From assembly GCA_018222965.1 (NCBI GenBank), contig JAAEZH010000010.1, forward strand, positions 62,001-126,000: a stretch of DNA of 64,000 nucleotides, read 5' to 3'. Source of the stretch: Bacteroidota bacterium (lineage in GTDB: Bacteria > Bacteroidota > Bacteroidia > Chitinophagales > Saprospiraceae). This document shows positions 43,754 through 52,978 of the stretch, in pieces. A program made the translations under genes and the position numbers. The notes beneath the pieces were generated by a model. It worked only from the letters and a program-made list of their open reading frames with translations. It did not search any database and was not told the DNA's origin. Positions within the stretch are counted from its first letter, which is position 1. Every line of letters starts with the position of its first letter.

Positions 43754-45187
43754 CTACAACCCCTCCAACTCAGCGATTTTCTCTTTCACCCACTGATAAC
43801 TGGCCATACTCTTCATGCCTTCCAGTTCTTTTTTGAGCTTTTCAATAGCTGATTTGTCTCCCGGAATGATCCGCGTCAGTTTTTTGGTTGACCGAATGAG
43901 GTCCTGATACATCTTTTTCCGTCGGGTTGGAATATTTTGGTGCCTGCTGAGATAAGCGCGGAAACTATCCATCAGCGAATAGAGCGGTTCAATCTCATCC
44001 GTTTCGTAATAGGTCATAAGTAGGAAAGTCTTAGACCTTAGATTGTAAGAGAGGTCATTGTATTCTACAAACTGGAGGGTCTGGATTACCTTGTCGTATT
44101 CTTTTTTGTAGAAGTACAATTGAGCCAGATTGAAGGTGACGGCATTTTCCCTGTGTTCTTCGGGAAGGTATTGTTTGTAATTCAGGATAAAGGATTCGGT
44201 CCAGTCTATTTCCCCAAGTCTCAGCCCCACCGTAACCACGTTGCGGAAGTGCCCAATGGCCAGTTCGCCATCAATAATGATTAGTTCTTTTTTGAGGAGA
44301 TCCTGATAGAGCATAAAATACTCTCGAAGAAACTCAGATTTTCCCTGGTTTATTCGGCGTACACAATAGTTGATGGCAAAAGTGTACAACCAAAAAGCCT
44401 CTTCCCGGGCAAACATCAAACCATGTCGGTCTAGCAGAGAACGAAGGCTGTAATAATGCTCTGGCTTATCAACCTCCGACATGGACCGATAGATGTAATA
44501 ATAGATGATAACAGGAGGAACATCTTCATACATATCCTCATTATCAGATACATGTTGAATGATATCATCGATAAACAACATGTCGTACTGGTGATCGCCT
44601 TCATCGTATTGTCTGCTAAGGGCGGCACATTTAATACGGATCTTTTCAGACATGTAGAAAAAATCCAGGCAGGAGGAGATGTCGGTGATATTTGTTCTTT
44701 CAGAACCGTGCCGATCCTGAAAAAGTAATCTGTATTTATTGTTTTCAAAGACATACTGCTGGTAAAAGAACCAGGCTGAACGCAGGTTGGATTTTTTTGC
44801 CAGTTTTCCGGCCTTTCTAAGACTGCCGCCCACGAGTTGCTCATTTTTTCGTTCGCCAAGGCTTGCAAGCAGGAAGTTGGTCTTTTGTAATTCATTCACC
44901 TCGTACTGTTCTTGAGCGAGGTAAGATTCGACCAGCTTCAGGAGATCAGATACATATTTCCGGAAACGAACATCATCGTATTCCTTGTCGGGATGGATGT
45001 GTTTCCAGATTTTTTCTTTTTCAGCGGAAGCCCGGCGCACTCCATTGATGGTTTTGATAATACGTTCGTATAAGATTTCAATGCCCTCATTCCGATTGAA
45101 ATAGGGGGATTGAATAAACTTGCGGCAGCGGTTTTGTTCGTATTTATCGAATTGGGAAAGTACGCCGTATAGCTTGGTTTGCTGCAT
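43754..45187 (-). CDS. Hypothetical helical (TPR-like) cytoplasmic protein
   Basis: 477 residues, no signal peptide or TM segment. Rich in Lys, Glu, Tyr and Leu, with regularly spaced amphipathic helices (FDKYEQNRCRKFIQSPYFNRNEGIEILYERI, VTFNLAQLYFYKKEYDKVIQTLQFVEY), the last resembling a tetratricopeptide repeat. The N-terminal 'QxxCRKFIQSPYFNRNE' region is one I associate with a protein type that is common, and often multicopy, in Saprospiria-like genomes, but I know of no assigned function. It stands alone between the tandem repeat and a divergent T9SS cargo gene. Confidence 0.8.
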   Translation of the reverse strand: MQQTKLYGVLSQFDKYEQNRCRKFIQSPYFNRNEGIEILYERIIKTINGVRRASAEKEKIWKHIHPDKEYDDVRFRKYVSDLLKLVESYLAQEQYEVNELQKTNFLLASLGERKNEQLVGGSLRKAGKLAKKSNLRSAWFFYQQYVFENNKYRLLFQDRHGSERTNITDISSCLDFFYMSEKIRIKCAALSRQYDEGDHQYDMLFIDDIIQHVSDNEDMYEDVPPVIIYYYIYRSMSEVDKPEHYYSLRSLLDRHGLMFAREEAFWLYTFAINYCVRRINQGKSEFLREYFMLYQDLLKKELIIIDGELAIGHFRNVVTVGLRLGEIDWTESFILNYKQYLPEEHRENAVTFNLAQLYFYKKEYDKVIQTLQFVEYNDLSYNLRSKTFLLMTYYETDEIEPLYSLMDSFRAYLSRHQNIPTRRKKMYQDLIRSTKKLTRIIPGDKSAIEKLKKELEGMKSMASYQWVKEKIAELEGL

Positions 45188-45448
45188 AAAATTAGTGCTC
45201 CAGTTTTTGGGTTAACAGCAGGCCATAAAACAGCCTGTTTTGTGGTGGGAGAATAAAGATAAAAACTAAAATTAGAATATTCACAATATGTTTGAATTAT
45301 TGATTATAAGTAGTTGTTTATCAATGTAAAAGATAATTTTATTTACCTAATCAATCTTCACACGAAAAAAATCATTTCAAAGGGGCTTGGTGAAGTGCCG
45401 GAATCAACGTATATTGCAGCTACCTGGCAATGTTATAAATCCACGAAC
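45188..45448. other. Divergent intergenic region
   Basis: AT-rich, about 260 bp, between the helical protein and the T9SS cargo gene. An open frame from 45314 joins the cargo gene in frame but encodes a poor leader, so it is treated as a 5' UTR. No clear -33/-7 pair. Confidence 0.4.
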
Positions 45449-48004
45449 ATGAAAATAAATCGACTCTTTAAAAAGGCGGCTTTGCGATTTCTCCTGTTGG
45501 GAGGGGTGGCATTGTTTGCTTTTGAGTCGGCTGCACAGGACGGAGGTGTGGAATTCCACTCCATACAAGTTACGATCGGAGACACGCTTGAATACGAGTT
45601 TTACTCTGATCCGCCTTATCTTCCGTCCCTGGAACAAACCGGAACTTTTCCCAAACATGGTACAGCCGACTTGCCCGGTCCCGGTGATCAAGGTACCACC
45701 GGCTGGAACACTTTAAAATATATCCCTACTGCAAGTACGCCAGTCAGGGATACTGTCTTTTTCTATTACTACGTTTTTGATGGTATTTATCATCCTGTGT
45801 ATGTTACACTGGAATTGATCGTAGTGCCTTCTGTCGTTCAGGCAGTAGATGACTACGCAGAAACCACCGAAGGTCAATCCGTTACAATTAGTGTACTGGA
45901 TAATGACTGGGCAGACGTAGGAATATTAGAGGTTGCAGATGTACCATTGGTAAACAATGGTTCTGTAGTGCTCAATCCCGATCATACAGAAGTTACTTTT
46001 ACACCTGATCCCGATTTTTACGGGTTGGCGCACTTCAATTACTCCATTTGTGATAATTATGGGGTATGTGATGTAGCAAAGGTATCTATTGTTGTATCTC
46101 CTGTGACGACTCCGATTGTTCATGAGCTGGAGATCATGACACCTATGGAAAGGCCGGTAGAAGTTTTGGCTGAACTGGACGGTTTTGATCTGGTAACGCC
46201 CCCTTCCAATGGTTCTATTGATTCAACTTCAGAAGATTATCATATATATATACCGGATGCCGGCTTTGTCGATGCATTCGATATCTTTATTTATGAAATG
46301 GAGGATGGGAATACCGTGTATCAGCAAATCGTGCAGGTACACGTACTTGATATTCCGCTTCCCAATACATTTGTAAGAGATGATCAGGCGTATGGTATTC
46401 GCGGCGAAGCGGTTACTATTATTGCCGGAGCTAATGATATTGGAGGTGACAACCTCAACGGATTTTCAAAAACAACCAATCCTCAGAATGGTTCTGCTGT
46501 TCATTTGGGCGATGGTGTGTTTGAATATACTCCGAATGCCGGCTTCTCTGGCCAGGATCAGTTTGTTTACCGGGCTATGTCTCCCGACTACTCCATTACC
46601 GAATATGGTACTATTACTATAGATGTTAGCGATCAGATTCCTGCCCGGGAGTCTTTCGACGTAAATACAGCTATGGAAACTCCTATTGTACTGGAGTATG
46701 AAGTACCGATTGAAGAATACGAGCTTTCCGTGGTAGTAGAACCTATCTATGGAAGCGTTGAATATTTTCCCGGCGAGCAGGAACTGACTATTAATGGTCA
46801 GACATTCGCGGGATATAATATGTTGATCTATACACCTAACGCTGGTGTTTCTGATCAAATGGATGAATTCGAGATCGAATATTGTATTAGCGGCAGCAAC
46901 AATTGCCCGAATAAGACTGTGAAATTCGATGTTCACATTCTGGATGTTCAACCTTCAGCTGATCAATACTGCCTGGGTGGAAACTGCGTATGGGCTGGTG
47001 ATACCAATTCCGACGGAGTTGTAAATATGTTTGACTTGCTTCCACTTGGTCTTTGTATGGGTGAGGTGGGAGTTACCCGTCCCGACCCGGACCTGAATAA
47101 CTGGTTCGGACAATACGGCGATGATTGGAATGATATCATGTCGGATATGTCTTACGATCTGAAGCACATCGATACAGATGGCGACGGCATCGTTGGCGGA
47201 CCGGATACAGTAGCAATTAGCGACTTTTATCTACAGCATCATGCCATGGTTCCTGTGCCTGTTAATCCGGGTATTACAGTGCCATTGTATTTCTATGAAA
47301 CGTCTTCTACACCGGTTCCTGGTGGCACGCACGTTTCTTTGGATATTTGGCTTGGAGATCCCAATGATCAAATTGCCGAAGATATTTACGGATTGGCGTT
47401 TTCGCTGGAATATGAAGAAGATTTCATTGACCCTGCGTCTGTCAACCTGAGTTTCCAAAACGAAAGCTGGTTAAACTATAATTCTCCGGTCTTGCATCTG
47501 GTCGAGCAACCATTTGATGGTCGCATTGATGCAGGTATTACACGTACCAGCGGCAAAGCGGCTAATGGTTATGGTGTCGTTGCAACCCTGGACTTTGTAG
47601 TAATTGAAGATATTGACGGCGGTCGCTTAAAAGACGGCTATATAGACCTGAAGATAACAGGAGGTGCTTATATGAATAGTGGTGGATCCATGTTCTACCT
47701 GCCCTCTAATTCTACTCAAATTCCGTTGGCTCTCCAAGGAGAAGCAAATCAGGAACCAGCTGAGTTGAGCCTGTATCCAAATCCAACACGTGATCTGCTA
47801 AATGTGCATGTGAATGGTGTGGATGTGAAACTGGATTCTTACAGCGTATTTACGATGACGGGTCAAATGATCGCTCAGCGTACTAACATTAATAACCGCT
47901 CCGCTCAATTGCAAGCTTCTGACTTGCCAAGTGGAATGTATATATTGAGAGCTGTCTCTGATACGGGAGAAGTGCTCACACAAAAATTTGAAATCATAGA
48001 TTGA
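45449..48004 (+). CDS. T9SS-secreted multidomain protein with cadherin/Ig-like and dockerin-like modules
   Basis: 851 residues from ATG 45449, which starts a good signal peptide (KKAALRFLLLGGVALFAFESAAQ). Tandem Ig/cadherin-like modules of about 90 residues follow: ETTEGQSVTISVLDNDWA ... FTPDPDFYGLAHFNYSICD, and VTIIAGANDIGGDN ... YTPNAGFSGQDQFVYRA. Residues 570-650 carry dockerin-like calcium loops (GDTNSDGVVNMFDLL; DTDGDGIVGGPDTVAISDF). A cohesin-like beta domain comes next (VSLDIWLGDPND ... GVVATLDFVVIED), then a type A sorting domain (LSLYPNPTRDLLNVHV ... GMYILRAVS ... KFEIID). It is a large surface or secreted structural or adhesive protein. A dockerin-like plus cohesin-like pair within one chain is notable. 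Confidence 0.87.
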   Translation: MKINRLFKKAALRFLLLGGVALFAFESAAQDGGVEFHSIQVTIGDTLEYEFYSDPPYLPSLEQTGTFPKHGTADLPGPGDQGTTGWNTLKYIPTASTPVRDTVFFYYYVFDGIYHPVYVTLELIVVPSVVQAVDDYAETTEGQSVTISVLDNDWADVGILEVADVPLVNNGSVVLNPDHTEVTFTPDPDFYGLAHFNYSICDNYGVCDVAKVSIVVSPVTTPIVHELEIMTPMERPVEVLAELDGFDLVTPPSNGSIDSTSEDYHIYIPDAGFVDAFDIFIYEMEDGNTVYQQIVQVHVLDIPLPNTFVRDDQAYGIRGEAVTIIAGANDIGGDNLNGFSKTTNPQNGSAVHLGDGVFEYTPNAGFSGQDQFVYRAMSPDYSITEYGTITIDVSDQIPARESFDVNTAMETPIVLEYEVPIEEYELSVVVEPIYGSVEYFPGEQELTINGQTFAGYNMLIYTPNAGVSDQMDEFEIEYCISGSNNCPNKTVKFDVHILDVQPSADQYCLGGNCVWAGDTNSDGVVNMFDLLPLGLCMGEVGVTRPDPDLNNWFGQYGDDWNDIMSDMSYDLKHIDTDGDGIVGGPDTVAISDFYLQHHAMVPVPVNPGITVPLYFYETSSTPVPGGTHVSLDIWLGDPNDQIAEDIYGLAFSLEYEEDFIDPASVNLSFQNESWLNYNSPVLHLVEQPFDGRIDAGITRTSGKAANGYGVVATLDFVVIEDIDGGRLKDGYIDLKITGGAYMNSGGSMFYLPSNSTQIPLALQGEANQEPAELSLYPNPTRDLLNVHVNGVDVKLDSYSVFTMTGQMIAQRTNINNRSAQLQASDLPSGMYILRAVSDTGEVLTQKFEIID

Positions 48005-48041
48005 TCTAAGAATATTTTCGTGGAATTTTAATATTGCAAAG

Positions 48042-48071
48042 AAAGCCATGCTGCCAGGTGTGGCTTTTTTT
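48042..48071 (+). terminator. Terminator after the T9SS cargo gene
   Basis: AAAGCCA-TGCTGCCAGGTG-TGGCTTT followed by a T-run. The region 48072-48448 after it holds no gene I can support. Confidence 0.75.
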
Positions 48072-48448
48072 ATTTCCCTTCACTGATAAGCTTCAAATAA
48101 AGCCTGTAGCCTTGTTTGCCGACTACTTCCTCCTTCGTCTCCTGAATGTCATAGATTTGTTAAAGTTGTTCCCTACAAAGGCCTTTAAATACTTTGAAAT
48201 ATTTAATAGCCGTTTATATGCTTACAATGTTGAAATAATATAATGAGAAAAAGGAGTGAAAGTTTTACTTGTTTTTCACAGTATTTAACTAGAATCCCCA
48301 TTTTTTAAGTGGTTTGTTCGGAATTATTTTTCACAATAGGGCAAATATGTACTTTTTTCAGCATGGAAGTGTTTGCATATTTGTATCGTGATGATAGAGA
48401 AAGGGGAGGAGAGAAACAATCGGTGAAAGAACCGATTTCAAATTTTGA

Positions 48449-48475
48449 ATATGTTCATGGGATTATAATTTGTTA
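48449..48475 (+). repeat. 27-nt element with five-codon ORF, copy 1
   Basis: Core ATGTTCATGGGATTATAA (48451-48468) reads M-F-M-G-L-stop. A TCGGT/ACCGA hairpin at 48420-48436 precedes it, and a strong terminator hairpin starts 9 bp after it. Confidence 0.6.
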
Positions 48476-48483
48476 ATGGTGGG

Positions 48484-48514
48484 ACCGTCCACTTTCGAGT
48501 GGACGGTTTCTTTT
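48484..48514 (+). terminator. Terminator hairpin following element copy 1
   Basis: ACCGTCCAC-TTTCGA-GTGGACGGT, a perfect 9-bp stem, then TTCTTTT. Confidence 0.8.
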
Positions 48515-48544
48515 GAAAATTATACCCATGTATAAAATAAAAAA

Positions 48545-48570
48545 GAGACTGACACATAAGTGACAGCCTC
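48545..48570 (-). terminator. Imperfect hairpin, minus-direction terminator-like
   Basis: GAGxCTGxCAC-ATAA-GTGxCAGxCTC stem with two mismatches and an A-run on its left (T-run on the minus strand). It resembles the hairpin at 35577. Confidence 0.5.
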
Positions 48571-48571
48571 G

Positions 48572-48598
48572 ATATGCTCATGGGACTATAATTTGTTA
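48572..48598 (+). repeat. 27-nt element with five-codon ORF, copy 2
   Basis: ATGCTCATGGGACTATAA (48574-48591) reads M-L-M-G-L-stop. It differs from copy 1 by two T-to-C changes, one of them synonymous. GGCTTTTCT (48616) and AGAAAAGCC (48659) form a 9-bp long-range stem downstream. Confidence 0.6.
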
Positions 48599-48678
48599 GT
48601 AGCAACTGCAAGATAGGCTTTTCTCTTCAGTTTGCAAATTTCTTATGTCTCAATTCAAAGAAAAGCCCACAATTTTGG

Positions 48679-48705
48679 ATATGTTCATGGGATTATAATC
48701 TATTG
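48679..48705 (+). repeat. 27-nt element with five-codon ORF, copy 3
   Basis: ATGTTCATGGGATTATAA (48681-48698) reads M-F-M-G-L-stop, identical to copy 1 over the ORF. A strong terminator starts 6 bp after the element. Confidence 0.6.
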
Positions 48706-48710
48706 TACAA

Positions 48711-48740
48711 AAGTCGCTCATACGAGCGACTTTTTTTTTT
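48711..48740 (+). terminator. Terminator hairpin following element copy 3
   Basis: AAGTCGCTC-ATA-CGAGCGACTT followed by a run of about ten T. Confidence 0.9.
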
Positions 48741-48797
48741 GCCGCTTATTATCCTTTCCCAAATCTGCTCCAGACTCCGTATTATAAGCCTTTGTAG

Positions 48798-49658
48798 TTA
48801 ACTGAAACTTTTTAGAATAGCACTTACCTGGCGATAATACCCGCTACCAAATAGATTCAAATGAACCAGTAAATAATAGAGCTGGTAAATTTCCAGACGG
48901 GATTCAAAACCGGGTTGCAGCGGATATTCATTTTCATAATGCTTGTAAAAGTCGCGGTTGAATCCTCCAAACAGGCGAGTCATGGCAATATCCATTTCAC
49001 GATGAGAATAGGAAGTTGCCGGATCAATAAGGTATGGTGTGCCCGTCGGGCCACATAAATAATTTCCGCTCCAGAGATCGCCGTGAATTAGAGATGGAGG
49101 CTCTTCGGGGCAAATCCCGGCAATAGCTTTATACAGGCTTTCAAATTTTTTTACATCGGCATCACTTAATAATTGCTGATCACGCGCCATGTGTATTTGG
49201 GGTTCCAGCCTTTGCGTCTGATAAAATGCGGACCAATTATCTGCTTTTGCGTTTGATTGAGGCAAACTCCCAATGAAGTTATTTTCCGGAAACCCAAAGT
49301 AATTTTGAGGTGCTTTGTGTAATCGAGCCAGTTGCCTGCCGAAACGCTCCCAAAAAGAGGCATCCCTGAACCCGGATTCAATGAATTCCATCAATAAGAT
49401 AGCACCCTCGTCGACAGACTTGATCTCCAGAACTTTAGGAACCTTTATCTCTCCGTTTTCTTCAATAGCTTCCAGGCCATTTTTCTCTCCAATAAACCAA
49501 TGGATAGCATCCGGATTCCTGTTGAATTTTAGAAAGTAGGGTTTATGCTTCGTTTGAAGCAAAAAGGCCTGGTTGATATCACCACCGCTAACCGAATTGA
49601 ATGACTCAATTTTTAAATTCAGTATATTTTCACAGACAGCGATAATATCCTGAGTCAT
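48798..49658 (-). CDS. Fructosamine/ketosamine-3-kinase family protein
   Basis: 286 residues of the aminoglycoside phosphotransferase-like fold. Signatures: SVSGGDINQAFLLQT (ATP loop), PYFLKFNRN (Lys), EGAILLMEFIE (hinge), the catalytic loop PSLIHGDLWSGNYL near 188-201 and the metal-binding YLIDPATSYSHREMDIAMTRLFGG. Family members phosphorylate protein-bound ketosamines (or ribulosamines), triggering deglycation. It is the third gene of an operon: its ATG follows the response-regulator stop TAA directly (TAAATG), so the two are translated in tandem. Confidence 0.9.
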   Translation of the reverse strand: MTQDIIAVCENILNLKIESFNSVSGGDINQAFLLQTKHKPYFLKFNRNPDAIHWFIGEKNGLEAIEENGEIKVPKVLEIKSVDEGAILLMEFIESGFRDASFWERFGRQLARLHKAPQNYFGFPENNFIGSLPQSNAKADNWSAFYQTQRLEPQIHMARDQQLLSDADVKKFESLYKAIAGICPEEPPSLIHGDLWSGNYLCGPTGTPYLIDPATSYSHREMDIAMTRLFGGFNRDFYKHYENEYPLQPGFESRLEIYQLYYLLVHLNLFGSGYYRQVSAILKSFS

Positions 49659-50387
49659 TTACAAACGGTTTTTATTGACAATATCCAACAGTTCGTCTCG
49701 ATAATTTTTGCCGATTGGAATATGTTTTGCTTGTCCTTTTTCCTGGATTTCTACCATATTCCCGACAATTGCATCAATGCGATTGATGTTTACAATATAG
49801 GAGCGGTGAATGCGCTTAAATATGCTTGCAGGAAGTTTTTTCTCCAGGCTCTTCATCGTTTGTAAGGTTATAACCCGACTTTTCTCCATCCGGATGATCA
49901 CGTAGTCTTTAAGACCTTCAATGTAAAGGACATCCTCAAAATTAACTTTGACGAGTTTCTTGTCGGCTTTTACAAAGATAAATTCCTCCTCTGCAGACTC
50001 AGAAGATCCGGAAGCCCCTGAATTTTGATGTAGTTCGTGTTGCTCCGAAGCTTTGTTTACAGCTTTCATAAAGCGTTCGAAAGAGATCGGTTTGAGCAGA
50101 TAATCCAGTGCATCCAACTCGAATCCCTCCAGGGCATAATTGGGGTAGGCTGTAGTGAAAATCACCATGGGAGGGTGAGCCAGTGTTTTCAGGAAGTCTG
50201 TACCTGTCAACTGGGGCATTTGAATGTCGAGAAACATGAGGTCAATCTTCTCTGTTTTCAATTTTTCATTGGCTTCCAGCGCATTATTGCATTTAGCAAC
50301 CAACTCAAGTTCGGGTACCTTCTCGATATAGGTTTCCAATACATCCTGAGCAAGGGGTTCGTCATCAACGATAATGGTTCGTATCAT
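49659..50387 (-). CDS. LytTR-type response regulator
   Basis: 242 residues. Receiver domain 1-115 with acidic pocket VDDEP (Asp8/Asp9), phospho-acceptor Asp54 in MFLDIQMP, switch Thr in FTTAYP and Lys in LLKPISF. A Ser-rich linker (about 118-135) leads to a LytTR DNA-binding domain (VDDVLYIEGLKDYVIIRM-like: FEDVLYIEGLKDYV ... FKRIHRSYIVNINRID). Its start overlaps the kinase stop by 4 nt (ATGA). It should bind DNA direct repeats and control genes answering to the adjacent LytS-like kinase; targets cannot be named. Confidence 0.93.
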   Translation of the reverse strand: MIRTIIVDDEPLAQDVLETYIEKVPELELVAKCNNALEANEKLKTEKIDLMFLDIQMPQLTGTDFLKTLAHPPMVIFTTAYPNYALEGFELDALDYLLKPISFERFMKAVNKASEQHELHQNSGASGSSESAEEEFIFVKADKKLVKVNFEDVLYIEGLKDYVIIRMEKSRVITLQTMKSLEKKLPASIFKRIHRSYIVNINRIDAIVGNMVEIQEKGQAKHIPIGKNYRDELLDIVNKNRL

Positions 50388-51484
50388 AATTGTGAGGTTT
50401 GGTCTGGTTCGTGAGCGAGGTTGATATCCAGTAATACACCGTATGAATTCGGACTATCATCAATCTGTAGCTCGTAATTGTTAGGATATAGAATATTTAA
50501 GCGGCGACGTACATTGACCAATCCGATGCCTCCGCTTTTGCGGTTGGAATCTGGTTTGGGCATGGCAGGAGCCTTACTGTTCTCAATATACATTTGCAGA
50601 TCGTTTTGATCTACCTGAAGCCGGATTTGAACATACCCTTGTGTAATATGATTGTTTAATCCATGCTTGAAACTGTTTTCAAGGAAGGGGATAAATAACA
50701 GGGGAGCAATCAATTGATCACTAATATTTCCATTTACTTCAAAACTGATTTCCACGTTTTTTCCCTGACGCAATCTTTCGAGATCAAGATAATTTCTAAG
50801 ATAGTTAACTTCTTTACTTAAGTATACCTGCTTTTCATTGCACTCATAAAGCATGTAACGCATCATTTCAGATAACTTGATTACAATTTCAGGTGCTTTT
50901 TCCGATTTCTTTAGGGTAAGCGCATAAAGGTTGTTGAGGGTATTGAACAAGAAGTGCGGATTGATCTGCGATTTTAAAAACCGCAATTCCGATTGCATGG
51001 TTTGGGTCTCAAGCTCCTGGCGTTCTCTCAGGTGTCTTACCCAGTCAGTCGTAATTTTAAACAGGGTAGAGGCTCCGGCAATGAGGAGGGTGGGTATAAA
51101 AGAATAGTTAAGTTCGGTTATTACACGTGCCTGGGCAGCGGGCATATCGGCAAACTTCCAGTAAAAGATCATGCCCTTTATAGGTGTAACAATGACCACC
51201 AGAAGGATCAATAACCACGAATAGGTTAGAAAACGTTTTTTCGCTAAATAATTGGGAATGAGGTAGAAGAGATTGAAATAGACAACCAGGCTGTAAATAA
51301 GAACGGATATCACCTGATTACTTACCGTAAAAACGAGCCCCTGGTTATTTACCATCATTTCAAAAGCCGTCAACAATACCAGCAGCACCAGCCAAAACAG
51401 GCCGTGATAAACAATCCGCGTGGTAAGCAGATCGTAGATTCTGGTTCTTGTATCCTTCTTCATAAGGGAATTCATGCTCTTCAT
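50384..51484 (-). CDS. LytS/YehU-type sensor histidine kinase
   Basis: 366 residues. Four TM segments at about 25-45, 55-75, 85-105 and 125-142, with no large sensor domain. The His_kinase motif is LKSQINPHFLFNTLNNLYAL with phospho-His177. The ATPase part has LLFIPFLENSFKHGL (N box) and GGIGLVNVRRRL (G box). ATG 51484 gives MKSMNSLMKKD; downstream ATGs at codons 4 and 8 are alternatives. It signals to the LytTR regulator, with which it is translationally coupled. The signal is unknown. Confidence 0.92.
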   Translation of the reverse strand: MKSMNSLMKKDTRTRIYDLLTTRIVYHGLFWLVLLVLLTAFEMMVNNQGLVFTVSNQVISVLIYSLVVYFNLFYLIPNYLAKKRFLTYSWLLILLVVIVTPIKGMIFYWKFADMPAAQARVITELNYSFIPTLLIAGASTLFKITTDWVRHLRERQELETQTMQSELRFLKSQINPHFLFNTLNNLYALTLKKSEKAPEIVIKLSEMMRYMLYECNEKQVYLSKEVNYLRNYLDLERLRQGKNVEISFEVNGNISDQLIAPLLFIPFLENSFKHGLNNHITQGYVQIRLQVDQNDLQMYIENSKAPAMPKPDSNRKSGGIGLVNVRRRLNILYPNNYELQIDDSPNSYGVLLDINLAHEPDQTSQL

Positions 51485-51937
51485 GCAAAAGAAACAAATC
51501 TTTCTGTTTCCGGATTAAACTCTTAGATAAATGAAGCTGGTTTGCAGACGAAAAGCGCGTTTGAGATTCGAAAACCTCCCGAGTTCTCCATCGCATTCCG
51601 ATGTCGGAAAGTGTTGGGAGCAGATTTAAACGCCTTTTTCATTGAAGTGGGATAAATATACAGGAATTAGCTTCATTCAGGGGGAGGAGTTATAATAAAT
51701 ACCTTGCGTGCATGTACTGTTCAAATGATCCTGAATAATTCGTACTTTTGCCTGTCATTTCAGGTTTGTGCAGGATGGTATTCTGTACAAGCTGAGGCAG
51801 CATTCGGCGAAAGCCAAAAAACAAATTGGCGCCAATTGGATACCCTTAATTGCTAGGGAAGATCCTGATGTGATTATATAAAGATTAAGTAAAACATTGC
51901 CTGAAGATTCAGGACTGTTCTAATAAAGTATTATTGT
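51485..51937. other. Intergenic region (453 bp), kinase / QueD
   Basis: No gene supported. A perfect -7 box TACTTTTG at 51743-51750 lacks a good -33 partner. One copy of the 13-mer TTCGGCGAAAGCC lies at 51803-51815. The kinase promoter should be in the left half. Confidence 0.45.
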
Positions 51938-52348
51938 ATGGTTTATCTGACACGGAGGGAGCGATTTAACGCAGCCCATAAACTCTGGGTCGATTCCTGG
52001 TCTGATGAAAGGAACCGGGAAGTATTTGGAAAGTGTGCCAATAAAAACTGGCATGGACACAATTACGATCTTTTTGTGACCGTGAAGGGAAAACCAGATC
52101 CCGTAACCGGCTTTATTGTAGATGTAAAGCAGTTGAGTGAACTGATCAAATCTGTAATTACGGACAAAGTCGATCACAGTAATCTCAATTTGGATGTAGA
52201 TTTTATCCCGGATGGAATGCAACCAACCACCGAAAATCTGGTTATCCAGTTTTGGAAACAATTGGAGCCTCGGCTGGAGGGCTGTCAGTTGCACAGCATT
52301 AGGCTGCATGAGACGGAAAACATCTATGCAGAGTATTTTGGTGAATAA
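51938..52348 (+). CDS. queD: 6-pyruvoyltetrahydropterin synthase / QueD family
   Basis: 136 residues. Zinc ligands His14 (FNAAHKL), His39 and His41 (NWHGHNY); catalytic Cys33 in FGKCANKNW; Asp/His pair in KVDHSNLN; and Glu in [12 protein letters not shown]. The family converts 7,8-dihydroneopterin triphosphate to 6-carboxytetrahydropterin (queuosine pathway) or 6-pyruvoyltetrahydropterin. The next gene, 8 bp downstream, is GTP cyclohydrolase I, which supplies that substrate. The two-gene order supports a pterin/queuosine role. The choice between QueD and PTPS activity cannot be made from this alone. Confidence 0.92.
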   Translation: MVYLTRRERFNAAHKLWVDSWSDERNREVFGKCANKNWHGHNYDLFVTVKGKPDPVTGFIVDVKQLSELIKSVITDKVDHSNLNLDVDFIPDGMQPTTENLVIQFWKQLEPRLEGCQLHSIRLHETENIYAEYFGE

Positions 52349-52356
52349 TAGAACTT

Positions 52357-52950
52357 ATGTCTAAAAAGGAAGTCGGAATTAACAGCTGGAAGTACGAAGA
52401 TATTGCGGATCGTTATCAGGACATCTTAACCGGTGTTGGTGAAGATCCTGATCGGGAAGGCTTACTCAAAACACCAGAGCGAGCAGCCAAAGCCATGCAG
52501 TTTTTAACACAGGGCTATAATATGGATGCAGAGCAAATCCTTCGTTCGGCAATGTTTAAGGAAGAATACAGCGAAATGGTTATTGTAAAGGACATAGAAT
52601 TGTATTCCCTTTGCGAACACCATATGTTGCCATTTTTTGGTAAGGCACATGTTGCTTATATTCCCAATGGTTATATTGTCGGATTAAGCAAAATTCCACG
52701 GGTAATCGATGTTTTTGCACGTCGCCTGCAAGTTCAGGAGCGTCTGACGGATCAAATTTTGCATTGCATCAACGATACCCTTAAGCCGCTGGGCGTTGCC
52801 ATCGTGATCGAGGCGCGTCATATGTGTATGATGATGCGGGGTGTTCAAAAGCAAAACTCTGTAACTACTACTTCTGCCTTTACAGGCGAATTTCAGCGTC
52901 AGGAAACCCGATCAGAATTTCTCGACCTGATCAGCGCTAACTTGCACTAA
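52357..52950 (+). CDS. folE: GTP cyclohydrolase I FolE
   Basis: 197 residues. Zinc site Cys86 and His89 ([12 protein letters not shown]) plus Cys157 ([10 protein letters not shown]). GTP-binding features [44 protein letters not shown] are intact. It converts GTP to 7,8-dihydroneopterin triphosphate, the first step of folate and queuosine precursors. Length normal; sits between QueD (8 bp) and FabD (28 bp), probably one transcript. Confidence 0.96.
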   Translation: MSKKEVGINSWKYEDIADRYQDILTGVGEDPDREGLLKTPERAAKAMQFLTQGYNMDAEQILRSAMFKEEYSEMVIVKDIELYSLCEHHMLPFFGKAHVAYIPNGYIVGLSKIPRVIDVFARRLQVQERLTDQILHCINDTLKPLGVAIVIEARHMCMMMRGVQKQNSVTTTSAFTGEFQRQETRSEFLDLISANLH

Positions 52951-52978
52951 TACAACCAACTAAACAAGACATACTGAT

